38,917 nucleotides of DNA from a virus: the IMG/VR virus record IMGVR_UViG_3300032282_003198, positions 1-38,917 of that record; one strand, 5' to 3'. The notes under the pieces are model-generated. The model made no database searches and had not been told where the DNA came from. It saw nothing but the letters and a program-made list of their open reading frames with translations. Both the position numbers and the translations under genes were made by a program. Below are positions 1 through 7,711 of this stretch, piece by piece (position 1 is the stretch's first letter; the number at the start of each line of letters is the position of its first letter).

Positions 1-31
1 ATGTGAATTTCTTTTTTGTAGTGTCTTGCAT

Positions 32-388
32 TTACTTTGTTTGTTCCATTATAGCGTTGAAGAATCTTTGCATATTGTGTAGATATGATAATCTACCAAC
101 TTCTTTAATACCTTCGTCATCTACTTTATAGAATGTGGAACCCATTAGTTCATTTCCCTTGAATCGTATTTCACAAAGCATAACGGTGCGAAATGCGCTA
201 TTATGATGTTTGGTGAAACGAACAAGTTGATCATCATATTGAAGATATGATTTATTTGTTGTCAAATATACATCATCTCCATATCCAGTCTTGTGGATTT
301 CAATCTTTTTTTCTTTGCACCATTTCTGAAATTCTTCTGGTTCGGCAGGATTAAAGTTTGATGTAATATATCTATTTCTTGTAGCCAT
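32..388 (-). CDS. hypothetical protein, 118 aa
   Basis: I do not recognise this protein. It is a small, soluble, charged protein with no signal peptide or membrane segment. The N-terminal part has several Lys/Glu-rich stretches (for example KWCKEKKIEIHK near residue 22) and the middle is rich in aromatic residues. It is the last complete gene of the minus-strand recombination block, starting 4 bases after the 78-aa gene and downstream of uvsX, so a minor role in DNA metabolism is possible from position only. The start codon is preceded by an AT-rich leader (AATAATATT) without a Shine-Dalgarno sequence, as for most genes here. Close spacing to its neighbour and an intact reading frame support it being real. 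Confidence 0.7.
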   Translation of the reverse strand: MATRNRYITSNFNPAEPEEFQKWCKEKKIEIHKTGYGDDVYLTTNKSYLQYDDQLVRFTKHHNSAFRTVMLCEIRFKGNELMGSTFYKVDDEGIKEVGRLSYLHNMQRFFNAIMEQTK

Positions 389-392
389 AATA

Positions 393-629
393 TTATTCGG
401 ATGCTGGACCCCATATGCCTTCCATCAACTCCTGCTTTGCTTGTTCGATGCATTGTTCCAAAGAATATGTGGGACCACCTTTATCTTGTTCTCTCCAAAG
501 CCAACGCCCATAATCTTTAATGTCAGCCGCATATGTTTTAAACACTTCTTCTTCAGTCATCTTTTCAAAACTCTCATAACTCAATTCTTCGAGAGGAATT
601 TTTTTCTTGTTTTCTTTTTTTGTAGCCAT
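393..629 (-). CDS. hypothetical small acidic protein, 78 aa
   Basis: Function unknown. The protein starts with a Lys-rich stretch (MATKKENKKKIPLEE) and continues with an acidic helical segment (SYESFEKMTEEEVFKTYAADI) and a tryptophan-containing C-terminal half. No known motif is visible. It lies between uvsX and the terminal 118-aa gene, with only 4 bases to the next gene, so the two are probably co-transcribed. A 9-bp stem-loop (648-673) separates it from uvsX. The leader AAATAAAATATT has no Shine-Dalgarno element. Confidence 0.65.
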   Translation of the reverse strand: MATKKENKKKIPLEELSYESFEKMTEEEVFKTYAADIKDYGRWLWREQDKGGPTYSLEQCIEQAKQELMEGIWGPASE

Positions 630-647
630 AATATTTTATTTGAGAAC

Positions 648-673
648 CGTGTGGAGGTATTTCACTCCACACG
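648..673 (-). terminator. stem-loop downstream of uvsX
   Basis: A 9-bp perfect inverted repeat (CGTGTGGAG / CTCCACACG) with an 8-nt loop lies just after the uvsX stop codon. It is not followed by a good U-tract on the minus strand, so it may be a weak terminator or an mRNA-stabilising or processing hairpin rather than a full intrinsic terminator. Confidence 0.45.
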
Positions 674-683
674 ATTAGTTTCT

Positions 684-1916
684 TTAATCTTCCATTCCTT
701 CTGCTTCCGAATCATATGAAATATCATCTGCCATTTCACTATTCGGTGCCTTGTATTTCATTACGAATTGCTCGCAAATCTTAGAATACAAGTATTCTTT
801 ACATTCGGGGCGATCAACAAGCAACTTTGGCAAGTCTCTCTTTTCAAACACAACGGTTTCTGGTTCTTTACCAACAACCTCCATGATGAATTGAAGATTC
901 TTTGCTTTCTTGTCTTCTTCTTTTTCTTCTTCCAATTGCTTCTTGGTTTTTTTCTCACCCGCAACTTTGACCTTCTTGGCGTTGGTAACAACATCCCATT
1001 CAATCAGTTTTTCCAGCCAATTTCCATAGTTGTCAATACCACGGTCAAAATAGATATCAAACTCAACAGAACGCATTGGTGGTCCCATGCGATTTTTTAT
1101 AACCGTGCATTTGGTTTTGATACCAATTGCTTGCTTGTCGTTGTTTTTGATTTGACCAATACTCTTTAGACGCAAACGCAACGAGGCGTGGAAAGCAAGA
1201 GCCTTGCCACCACTGGTTGTGTATGGATCACCCAGTCCAACAAAGCCAACCTTTTGGCGAAGTTGATTGGTGAAAGCCAAACAAATACGCTGTTTGGCAA
1301 TCAGCCCTGTGATCTTTCTCATTGCTTTGCTGATTGCGATGGCTTTACCAGTTGCATAACCATCAGCACCGTGATCGCTTGCCATTTCCTTTTTTGTGGA
1401 AGCAGCAGCAACCGAGTCAACCAGAATTGTAACAAGACGATTCTTGCTGCTCTTGCGAACATAGCCGATGATTTCTTCGATTTTATCAAAAATATCTTCG
1501 ACGGTATCAACATTGATATACAACATTTTTGGTACATCAACTCCAATAGCAGTCAAGAATTCAGTTGAAACGGATGTTTCCGTGTCAATGAAAACTGCCA
1601 TACCTCCCTTGCGTTGTGTTTCTGCAAGCAAGTGGGCACCCATCAAACTCTTTCCGGATGCTTCAAGTCCAGTTAGTTCAGTAATTCGACCAACAGGTAG
1701 ACCTGCGTTTGGGCGATTGGCGATAGCCAAATCAACCAAACTATTTCCGCTAGAAACCCAATCGACTATTTGAGAAGGATCATCTTCTGCGTCAAGAAAG
1801 AAAGCAACTTTACCGTCACTGTTCTTGTTGATGGACTCGGCCAATGCTTCTGCCAGTTCATCTCGACCGGAGGCAATTTCTACTTCTACGGACTTTTTCT
1901 TTTTTTCTTTTTCCAT
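684..1916 (-). CDS. uvsX: UvsX/RecA-like recombinase
   Basis: Strand-exchange recombinase that would form filaments on single-stranded DNA and drive recombination-dependent replication and repair, loading in competition with gp32. The RecA ATPase core is clear: Walker A GLEASGKS at about residues 83-90, an acidic strand FIDTETS soon after, and a Walker B-like LVTILVDSVAAAS in the middle. A loop with a conserved TNQLRQKVG stretch fits the L2 DNA-binding region. The N-terminal tail is Lys-rich. The C-terminal third has a highly charged Lys/Glu linker (AGEKKTKKQLEEEKEEDKK) and then an acidic tail. At 410 aa it is close to T4 UvsX in size. It lies directly downstream of the gp32-type gene, separated by a terminator-like hairpin. 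The family call is strong; assignment as UvsX rather than bacterial RecA rests on the phage context. Confidence 0.93.
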   Translation of the reverse strand: MEKEKKKKSVEVEIASGRDELAEALAESINKNSDGKVAFFLDAEDDPSQIVDWVSSGNSLVDLAIANRPNAGLPVGRITELTGLEASGKSLMGAHLLAETQRKGGMAVFIDTETSVSTEFLTAIGVDVPKMLYINVDTVEDIFDKIEEIIGYVRKSSKNRLVTILVDSVAAASTKKEMASDHGADGYATGKAIAISKAMRKITGLIAKQRICLAFTNQLRQKVGFVGLGDPYTTSGGKALAFHASLRLRLKSIGQIKNNDKQAIGIKTKCTVIKNRMGPPMRSVEFDIYFDRGIDNYGNWLEKLIEWDVVTNAKKVKVAGEKKTKKQLEEEKEEDKKAKNLQFIMEVVGKEPETVVFEKRDLPKLLVDRPECKEYLYSKICEQFVMKYKAPNSEMADDISYDSEAEGMED

Positions 1917-1936
1917 AATTGTTATGTTTGAAAGTT

Positions 1937-1975
1937 AAAAAGGGTGTACCATCGTGTGCAACGGCACACCCTTTT
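1937..1975 (-). terminator. terminator between the gp32-like gene and uvsX
   Basis: On the minus strand an A-rich arm, AAAAGGGTGTGCC, pairs with GGTACACCCTTTT across a 13-nt loop, with one mismatch. A short T-rich stretch (TTTTTAACTTT) follows. Placed right after the SSB stop codon, it probably ends or attenuates the SSB transcript before uvsX. Confidence 0.7.
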
Positions 1976-2006
1976 AGAATTTAGTTTATTGATTGATCAA
2001 CGCTTA

Positions 2007-2825
2007 TTAGGCGTTGTTGAACAAATCATTAAACTCGTCAGCAATTGCCTTTGTGGTGGCAGGAGCCTTGACAGCGGCTTTGACCGTTGAACTTACAACC
2101 GGCTTTGCAGCAGGTTCTTCCGAGGCAGTGTCGGTTGTTTCTGGAGCAGCATCACCGTCTGGATTTGCTTCTGAAGCATTGAGCCAAGTATCCATAACAG
2201 ATGCCAGTTCATCATAAGTCAATTCAGGGAACAAGTCTGTGACGTTCTTCTGATTCTTGACCTTTTCCTTCACTGCACCATCGTTCACATCAAACGCAAC
2301 AGTTGCGTTTGGCTTGACGCGAATTGTGGTTTCTGGAAATGACTTTCCGGTTTCTTCTGCGGTTTTGAATTCCACAGTAATATCGCGACCAGATTTTAGG
2401 TCAGTAATATCACCATAGTCAGGATCAGCAATGATGGCGAGAATTTCTTGATATACTTGCTTACCCATGCCCCAGAATTTCACACCTTCAGATTCTTGAC
2501 CGCGAACAAGAATAGGAACATATGTACGAAGTTTTGGTTCCAATGCACGACCCTGTTTCCATTCTTCTTTGCTGCCAGTCTTCTTGAGCTTGCTGGCAAA
2601 CTCGACGATTGGATCTGGACGACCAAACGAAGATGGAGACAAATATGTCTTACCGTTCATGTTGTAATGAAAAAACAGTTCAATGAACGGATTTTCAGGA
2701 TTGTGTGAGTAAGGAACAATACGGATCGTTTGTTTACCTTGTGGTTTCCACAATGAAGTGGATTTTGTTGTGTTGCTCTTGAGAGAATCAAGACGCGATT
2801 TAATTTTTGATAGGTCCAATGCCAT
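2007..2825 (-). CDS. 32: gp32-like single-stranded DNA-binding protein
   Basis: Single-stranded DNA-binding protein that coats replication and recombination intermediates and cooperates with UvsX and the replisome. The 272-aa protein follows the T4 gp32 plan. It has a basic N-terminal segment (KIKSRLDSLKS). An OB-fold-like core starts near SLWKPQGKQTIRIVP and includes the SEGVKFWGMGKQVYQEI stretch that corresponds to T4 VFKYRFGKKIWDKI. A low-complexity Ala/Thr/Pro linker (about residues 215-258) leads to an acidic-aromatic tail, IADEFNDLFNNA, like the protein-protein interaction tail of phage SSBs. There are no cysteines at all, so the zinc ribbon of T4 gp32 is missing. The 199-nt leader carries a predicted pseudoknot. 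The start codon lacks a Shine-Dalgarno sequence. Confidence 0.88.
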   Translation of the reverse strand: MALDLSKIKSRLDSLKSNTTKSTSLWKPQGKQTIRIVPYSHNPENPFIELFFHYNMNGKTYLSPSSFGRPDPIVEFASKLKKTGSKEEWKQGRALEPKLRTYVPILVRGQESEGVKFWGMGKQVYQEILAIIADPDYGDITDLKSGRDITVEFKTAEETGKSFPETTIRVKPNATVAFDVNDGAVKEKVKNQKNVTDLFPELTYDELASVMDTWLNASEANPDGDAAPETTDTASEEPAAKPVVSSTVKAAVKAPATTKAIADEFNDLFNNA

Positions 2826-2855
2826 AATTTTTTATTTGTTAATGTTTAATCTTGT

Positions 2856-2896
2856 TTGACCAATTTGAAATGCATCAACTAGGTCAAGGTTGATAC
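2856..2896 (-). promoter_or_regulatory. predicted H-type pseudoknot in the gp32 mRNA leader
   Basis: On the minus strand, stem 1 pairs GUAUCAAC (2896-2889) with GUUGAUGC (2879-2872), 8 bp including one G-U. The loop contains UUGACC (2887-2882), which pairs with GGUCAA (2861-2856) as stem 2, 6 bp. Loop 1 is a single C, 2 nt separate the stems, and loop 3 is 10 nt (AUUUCAAAUU). Thirty AU-rich, apparently unstructured nucleotides then lead to the ATG at 2825. This is the layout of the T4 gene 32 autoregulatory operator: a pseudoknot with a one-nucleotide deep-groove loop upstream of an unstructured ribosome-binding region where gp32 binds cooperatively. The pairing is seen directly; the function is inferred. 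Confidence 0.65.
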
Positions 2897-2980
2897 AATG
2901 AATCAATAAATGACAATGGTCAATCTATAATAAGCAATATGCTCATTTTTTAATCGTTAATTAGTCATTGGTTAATTCAA

Positions 2981-2990
2981 ATATAAGTAT
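2981..2990 (-). promoter_or_regulatory. ATACTTATAT element upstream of the gp32-like gene
   Basis: The decamer ATACTTATAT (minus strand) lies about 155 nt upstream of the gp32-type start codon, just before the leader that holds the pseudoknot. The same decamer occurs upstream of the sheath gene and of the 204-aa gene. It may be the -10 part of a phage promoter, but no matching -35 box is convincing here. Confidence 0.3.
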
Positions 2991-3011
2991 AAATTCGCAG
3001 GTTAAATACCT

Positions 3012-3039
3012 AAAAAATTTAGTAATTATATTTTACTAA
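3012..3039 (-). terminator. AT-rich terminator after the 131-aa gene
   Basis: On the minus strand the end of the 131-aa gene forms a 7-bp stem, TTAGTAA / TTACTAA, followed by ATTTTTT. The stem overlaps the stop codon region. The stem is AT-only and therefore weak, but it separates this operon from the gp32-type leader. Confidence 0.5.
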
Positions 3040-3421
3040 TTTTGACCAATTTAGTTGGCGTGATTTTAACTTTTCCGTCACGTGCCGTGATAAAACAATT
3101 ACGATAATTGTCCCAAGATATTTGATGTGAAGATGACATTACTCCATTATTTTCCAGTTTGATCAACTCGTTGAGAGCATTTATGCTATAGATAATGTTG
3201 TATTCTTTTTTACGATGCACACTCATGGTGTGTGGATAAAATGCACTACCATTCTTTACTACATTATAAGTCAAAAATATATCTTCAGTATTGTTACCGC
3301 TTTGTAATACATACACTTTGTTGTCTACAATTTGATAATAACTGCTTAGTGCAGTTATTTCATTTTCATAGGTTTGATATTTCGCAAACGTACACAACAG
3401 TTGTGCATTATATACGGACAT
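3026..3421 (-). CDS. hypothetical protein, 131 aa
   Basis: I do not recognise this protein. It is predicted to be soluble and beta-rich, with many aromatic residues (YQIVDNKVYVLQSG near residue 28, NEYN/IIYSINALNELIKLENN near residues 74-92) and a basic C-terminal end (KVKITPTKLVKISKI). No catalytic signature is visible. It begins 3 bases after the stop of the 286-aa gene, so it is co-transcribed and probably co-translated with it. It is the last gene before a terminator-like hairpin and the gp32-type leader. Confidence 0.65.
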   Translation of the reverse strand: MSVYNAQLLCTFAKYQTYENEITALSSYYQIVDNKVYVLQSGNNTEDIFLTYNVVKNGSAFYPHTMSVHRKKEYNIIYSINALNELIKLENNGVMSSSHQISWDNYRNCFITARDGKVKITPTKLVKISKI

Positions 3422-3424
3422 ACA

Positions 3425-4285
3425 TCATGTTTTATTCTTGTCCGCAAGAAGTTTTAGTTCATCGCGTTCAACACTCTTGACTGGCACAACTTCACCAGAC
3501 AATGCAACTATTGCAGATGTGTTGCCCATAGAATCATGCCACTCACCATATGGTGTTTCTTTCCAACCTTTGTCTGTGGCAAATTTGACAGACACGGATA
3601 CATAATTTGGTGCAGGCACGGCGACAGGTGATGGTTGTGTCGCCATTCTAGGTTCTAACGACGACTGCCCCGTTGCATCTGAATCCGGTTTTTTATTTCC
3701 GTTCTGGGTTGCTGTTTTTGTATCAACCGAAACATCCGTTTGTGTTGTTGATGTATCTGTGCTTTGTTTGTTGGTTGCCCCAGAAATCTTTGCCAGTCTG
3801 GAAGCACGCGACGAAGCATCATTACCGATGCTTGTTGGTGCAGCATTCGCCGGTTTTTGTTCCGGCGTTCTATTAGATTGTTTAGGACTTACTGCGGATT
3901 GTTGTGTTGAGTCGGTTGATGAAACGGCTTGTTGTGTTTGTCTCTTTTGCTTACCACGTTTCTTATAATACAAATGCATTCCACCTTTGCCGTGAGTTGG
4001 ATCGGACCCATAGTGTGTTCCTTTCTTTATTGCACGTTGTTTATATTCAGCCGATGGAAATGTTACAAGCCAACCATCTTTGTTGTACGCCTGACGTTCT
4101 GGGTATTTACCTTCATCCATGAATTTTTCAACAAACTCATTCACCGCTTGTTCATTTCCACAAGCATCATACATTGCCTCGGCAACTACTTGAATATGTT
4201 CTGTGTTTTTCAAGTTTACCATTCCATTTGGAATTCTATAATCCAACGATGCTTCTGTTATTATATTATTTATGAAATTATTCAT
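3425..4285 (-). CDS. unknown protein with T4 capsid-targeting-like N-terminus, 286 aa
   Basis: Function unknown. Residues 1-12 (MNNFINNIITEA) resemble the T4 internal-protein leader MKTYQEFIAEA, with an I-x-E site followed by Ala, the kind of site cut by the T4 prohead protease gp21. After a folded N-terminal part (about 20-110, ending in a basic GKGGMHLYYKKRGKQKR patch) comes a long Ser/Thr/Gln/Pro-rich disordered linker (about 111-220). A small C-terminal domain follows, with KGWKETPYGEWHDSMGN near residue 240. The architecture would fit a packaged or virion-associated protein. It lies 12 bases after the 516-aa gene and 3 bases before the 131-aa gene. The packaging idea is inference only. 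Confidence 0.6.
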   Translation of the reverse strand: MNNFINNIITEASLDYRIPNGMVNLKNTEHIQVVAEAMYDACGNEQAVNEFVEKFMDEGKYPERQAYNKDGWLVTFPSAEYKQRAIKKGTHYGSDPTHGKGGMHLYYKKRGKQKRQTQQAVSSTDSTQQSAVSPKQSNRTPEQKPANAAPTSIGNDASSRASRLAKISGATNKQSTDTSTTQTDVSVDTKTATQNGNKKPDSDATGQSSLEPRMATQPSPVAVPAPNYVSVSVKFATDKGWKETPYGEWHDSMGNTSAIVALSGEVVPVKSVERDELKLLADKNKT

Positions 4286-4297
4286 TGTCTTTATTTT

Positions 4298-5848
4298 TTA
4301 TGAAGTTGGGGTTGGTGTTACAGTTGCACCAACATCTCCCGAAGCCTGTGCCTTGCTCTTGCCCATACCAGGAACATACATGAATAGTTTCCCAAAACCA
4401 AGCGCAATAAATTCCAAAGTTCTTATCTTTGCTTTGTCATAGAGATATGCATTGTTTTGCTTCTTACGTTTGTCGATGATTATCATCTTGGTATACTTCT
4501 TAACGATCAACTCCATAATTTCTTTTTGAACGCGAGCTTGATCCCAATTTTCTCTAAAGAAAGATAACTTCATTGCTCTATCTGCAATCACTTCATCGCC
4601 TTCTTCATCTTTTGGAGATATTGGTACATTCAACGTGGTTTTTTCTCCTTGGGCAGAATCTATTGCCGCATTTAATTCAGGCACTTTATTGTCAGGTACT
4701 TTAAATTCACGATGCTTGTTTCCGATGTCAATCTCTATAGATCCAATTGATTCTTTTCCTTTGTTGTCCGGATTCTCTCTTTGACGTAATATCTTCTCAG
4801 ATATTATAAAAATTGAATCCAATAGAAATTGTGAAACTTCGCCAACTTTCGGGTCTTCAAAAAATGCATTGATTGCGGTTTCATGTTTTTCCAGATTTGG
4901 ATTTGCACCAACGTTGGGATACAATCCTCCGTTACTTACACCAACATCCTTTAAAATCTTGAGCATAAAATCTTTCATCTTTGGTGTCTTGTTCGCCGCC
5001 AATGCAAGTTCATGAATCGCTACATTGAATTTTGAAATCGAGAAATCGTCGAGCGTAGGTGCACTAATTGCAATCGTTCCACCGGAAACTTCCTTGACTT
5101 CTACGCCACCCTCCTTGTCTCCCAATTCGGCAAAGATGATATCCATTTTTCTGTTTCCACCCGACGATGCTCCTTGTAGCAAAAATACAATTGGCATTTC
5201 ACCTCGACCAGCACCCGCAAACTTATTATCGTCTATCTTATTGATCAATTGCTGAAATTCTGGGTATTTTTTTCCTCTGTATATATCAAGTGCTTCTTCA
5301 ATTGTTGGTATCGTGTCATACATTCTGCGGTATTTATTTATCAACGATTTATTTTCAAATGTTTCAAATATTTCCTTCAACTTCCTAACATTTGCCAGTG
5401 ACACTTTTTTAACATTTCTTAATTTCTGGAACACTGGATCTTTTTCCGATGCCGCAATAGCATTGTTGATATTCTGATCGTTTGCTACTCTGTATTGTTC
5501 AGGTTTAAGATCGTGCGGTCCATTGTATTTCTGTGATTTTGGATAATCTGGATATTTTTCTTGATCTGGATGTCCTATTGATATCAACGTCGGTGGCTTA
5601 TCTTTTTTGTTTGGATTGGATACTTTGAATAGATATTCATAGTCTTCGCCAGTATTGACTGTATTTTTTGCCTCGCCAAACATATCGCCCATCGTTCCAT
5701 CAACTTGATTCTGTTCCAATCCATATTCAGACAATATTTCATTTAGTACTATCATGTTTTCTGGTGTGTCATGCCCAGACACCAATCCATCATGTGAACG
5801 CATTGCCCATTCATTCAAAATGTCGTTTATGATCTTTGGATTTTCCAT
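4298..5848 (-). CDS. unknown protein, candidate PD-(D/E)XK nuclease core, 516 aa
   Basis: Not recognised as a named family. About residues 215-255 there is GRGEMPIVFLLQG, then NRKMDIIFAE and GGVEVKEV. The acidic residue D236, followed on the next predicted strand by E250-x-K252, fits the PD-(D/E)XK nuclease core (D...ExK), with E217 a possible motif I residue. The rest is mainly helical and charged, ending in a Pro/Thr tail (TVTPTPTS). The N-terminus (MENPKIINDILNEWA) is a short amphipathic helix ending in L-x-E, like the leaders of several other proteins here. It is followed closely by the 286-aa gene. A TATTTATA element sits 4 nt before the ATG. The nuclease call is a pattern-level hypothesis. 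Confidence 0.5.
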   Translation of the reverse strand: MENPKIINDILNEWAMRSHDGLVSGHDTPENMIVLNEILSEYGLEQNQVDGTMGDMFGEAKNTVNTGEDYEYLFKVSNPNKKDKPPTLISIGHPDQEKYPDYPKSQKYNGPHDLKPEQYRVANDQNINNAIAASEKDPVFQKLRNVKKVSLANVRKLKEIFETFENKSLINKYRRMYDTIPTIEEALDIYRGKKYPEFQQLINKIDDNKFAGAGRGEMPIVFLLQGASSGGNRKMDIIFAELGDKEGGVEVKEVSGGTIAISAPTLDDFSISKFNVAIHELALAANKTPKMKDFMLKILKDVGVSNGGLYPNVGANPNLEKHETAINAFFEDPKVGEVSQFLLDSIFIISEKILRQRENPDNKGKESIGSIEIDIGNKHREFKVPDNKVPELNAAIDSAQGEKTTLNVPISPKDEEGDEVIADRAMKLSFFRENWDQARVQKEIMELIVKKYTKMIIIDKRKKQNNAYLYDKAKIRTLEFIALGFGKLFMYVPGMGKSKAQASGDVGATVTPTPTS

Positions 5849-5898
5849 AATATATAAATATTCATATATACCACAAAACCGTATGTGATATATACAAC

Positions 5899-5914
5899 TA
5901 TATTATAAATATCA
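5899..5914 (-). promoter_or_regulatory. TGATATTTATAATATA element upstream of the 516-aa gene
   Basis: This 16-nt minus-strand sequence is identical to one at 15735-15750 upstream of the tape measure gene. Its first three bases are the stop codon of the polymerase gene. It contains TATTTATA, the reverse complement of the T4 late promoter octamer, which recurs in many intergenic gaps here. It may be a promoter or an mRNA processing element; the role is unknown. Confidence 0.35.
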
Positions 5915-7279
5915 AGCAAGATCAATATGCTTCATATCTTTATAATTTTTACCAATATATACTTTGACCGGAAACTTGTCGCGTTCCATGATGCTTTTTA
6001 ATCTTTTTATAGTATCCATCTTGTCGTCTTTGTGCATATCAAACAATATGCTGTCATATGTATATAGCACAGGCTTGCTTTTTTTGTGTTTTAGGTACTC
6101 TAATAGATCACCTAAAACACCCACCGCCATCTCAGTTTCAAACGCTTGTAATATATAATTAAACAATTTGCTTGGATTGGCGTCTGGAATATGACAAGTC
6201 TTGATTTTTCTTTTATATTTGGGAGTTTCAATATATCCATTCTTGGTATAGAACTTCCATCTATGGTCAATATATTCTTGAATCTTGGCAAAGTATGGTA
6301 TGTGTAGCCATTTCTTGTCAAACCCTCCATAAATCTGTGGAAAGGTGTATGCTTTGGCTACTGCAATATCTTCTTCATTGGCATCTTTCTTGTTAAAATA
6401 ATACTTGGATAGATAAGCATATGGATTTTCATTCTTTTCCATATGAAAGTTGACCAAATGAGCAATAAGACGAGGATGAAAAGCATTATAATCCATCATA
6501 ACAAGCATACCATCGTCGCTATGTCTGCTCACAAAACATGTTCTGCTATTGTCTGTTTTGTTCAAAGCAGCATAATTTACACTTGCAAATCTGTTGCTTG
6601 GTCTGCCTGTTGAAGTTAGTAGGTTATACTGCGTATATACCAGATTATTTTTAACATGCTTGGTTTGTTCGTTGCCAAATTCTTCAGTAAAATCTTCATT
6701 TACACACATACCATTGGCTTCAAGTTCTGCAAAACAGTTTGTGGTGGTATTGTTTACAAACTTAAATCCATCTTCTTTTATAATACTTGTGTCTAGTTCA
6801 TCAATACCTTTTATTTTTTCCATGAACGCACGAGCATGCTTTAGCAATGGCACACACATGTTTACATCTGATACATTTCTGAAATTATTTTCAACAAACT
6901 TGTGTGCGTTTGTGCTATAATCAATATCATCAATTTTACCTTCACTCAAATACTTTATCAAGTTCACATCCACAAAATCATAATCTTCACCCAACAACTG
7001 AACTATATTCTTTTTGTTTATCACAAACTTGTCGCGAATACTTATTTTAAGTGCTTCTTTTATTTTAGACAAACAATGTGACAACATCAAGCCTTCATTG
7101 TGTTTTATTGGCACGCACCAATATGATTTTGATGCAAAAAAGTAAAAGAACAAAATACTAACTTCATTATTTAAGCTGTGCTTTTCTGCGTCCATGCATA
7201 CTGCATCTATCACCATAATATCTGATGTGATATGAGACAACAACAAGTCCAAGTCAAAATCTGTTTCTACAATTTGCAC
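5912..7279 (-). CDS. small divergent family A DNA polymerase
   Basis: Template-directed DNA polymerase of the Pol I (family A) type, 455 aa, roughly half of full Pol I. The palm and fingers motifs can be followed in order: TSTGRPSN (222-229); motif A, DYNAFHPRLIAH, starting at the catalytic D263; motif B, AKAYTFPQIYGG, with K309, F313 and Y317 in the usual spacing; an N..LQAFETEMA helix (374-385); and motif C, YTYDSILF, with D409. Several usual residues differ. The motif A Glu (DYSQIELR) is His, the Arg four residues before the motif B Lys is Ile, and motif C HDE reads YDS. The N-terminal ~120 residues look like a decayed 3'-5' exonuclease (VIDAVCMDAEKHSLN, then FVDVNLIKYLSEG). It precedes the 516-aa gene. 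T4-like phages normally use a family B polymerase, which could be elsewhere in this genome. Confidence 0.8.
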   Translation of the reverse strand: MQIVETDFDLDLLLSHITSDIMVIDAVCMDAEKHSLNNEVSILFFYFFASKSYWCVPIKHNEGLMLSHCLSKIKEALKISIRDKFVINKKNIVQLLGEDYDFVDVNLIKYLSEGKIDDIDYSTNAHKFVENNFRNVSDVNMCVPLLKHARAFMEKIKGIDELDTSIIKEDGFKFVNNTTTNCFAELEANGMCVNEDFTEEFGNEQTKHVKNNLVYTQYNLLTSTGRPSNRFASVNYAALNKTDNSRTCFVSRHSDDGMLVMMDYNAFHPRLIAHLVNFHMEKNENPYAYLSKYYFNKKDANEEDIAVAKAYTFPQIYGGFDKKWLHIPYFAKIQEYIDHRWKFYTKNGYIETPKYKRKIKTCHIPDANPSKLFNYILQAFETEMAVGVLGDLLEYLKHKKSKPVLYTYDSILFDMHKDDKMDTIKRLKSIMERDKFPVKVYIGKNYKDMKHIDLA

Positions 7280-7321
7280 ATATTCACGTTGAATGAAATT
7301 TGTGCTTTTGTCAAATAGATA

Positions 7322-7708
7322 TCAATGACCCTGCCAATATTCCAAAAGGTTATGCAATACTTTTTTTAAATCAATACCAACTTCTTTTTGTACTCGTTCT
7401 ATTTCAAATCTATTCAAGTCAGATACACCCGGATCAATTATGCCGTTTATTTTGCGATTTTCTCTTGGTCCAATAATCACCCAATTTATATACACCACTT
7501 TATACAAATCTTGATTTATTTTGTTTGCTTGTTCACTTTTTATTTCAACAAGAATATCATCGTTTATTTTCTTTGCAAATGCTCTGGTGAAATTTCCTTT
7601 GGTATAATCTCTTACAGAAGGAACCGGTTTTGATGGCGACGGCGATTCGCCCGTGGATATTTCACTAAATTTACCATATTGCGATGTTATGTCGTCATTA
7701 TATTTCAT
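7322..7708 (-). CDS. hypothetical tail-associated protein, 128 aa
   Basis: I do not recognise this protein. It has a Ser/Pro-rich N-terminal segment (about residues 15-33) followed by a compact alpha/beta domain with YKVVYINWVIIGPRE near residue 68 and a helical C-terminus (VQKEVGIDLKKVLHNLLEYW). There is no signal peptide or membrane segment. It begins 3 bases after the stop of the 745-aa structural gene, so it is the distal gene of the tail/baseplate operon and may be a small baseplate component or an assembly factor. This role is from position only. Confidence 0.6.
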   Translation of the reverse strand: MKYNDDITSQYGKFSEISTGESPSPSKPVPSVRDYTKGNFTRAFAKKINDDILVEIKSEQANKINQDLYKVVYINWVIIGPRENRKINGIIDPGVSDLNRFEIERVQKEVGIDLKKVLHNLLEYWQGH

Positions 7709-7711
7709 ATA

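Noticed and set aside
2826-3025. Possible replication origin in the AT-rich gap before gp32
   Set aside because: Direct and inverted repeats exist, but they are explained by the leader pseudoknot and a terminator; I see no iteron array.
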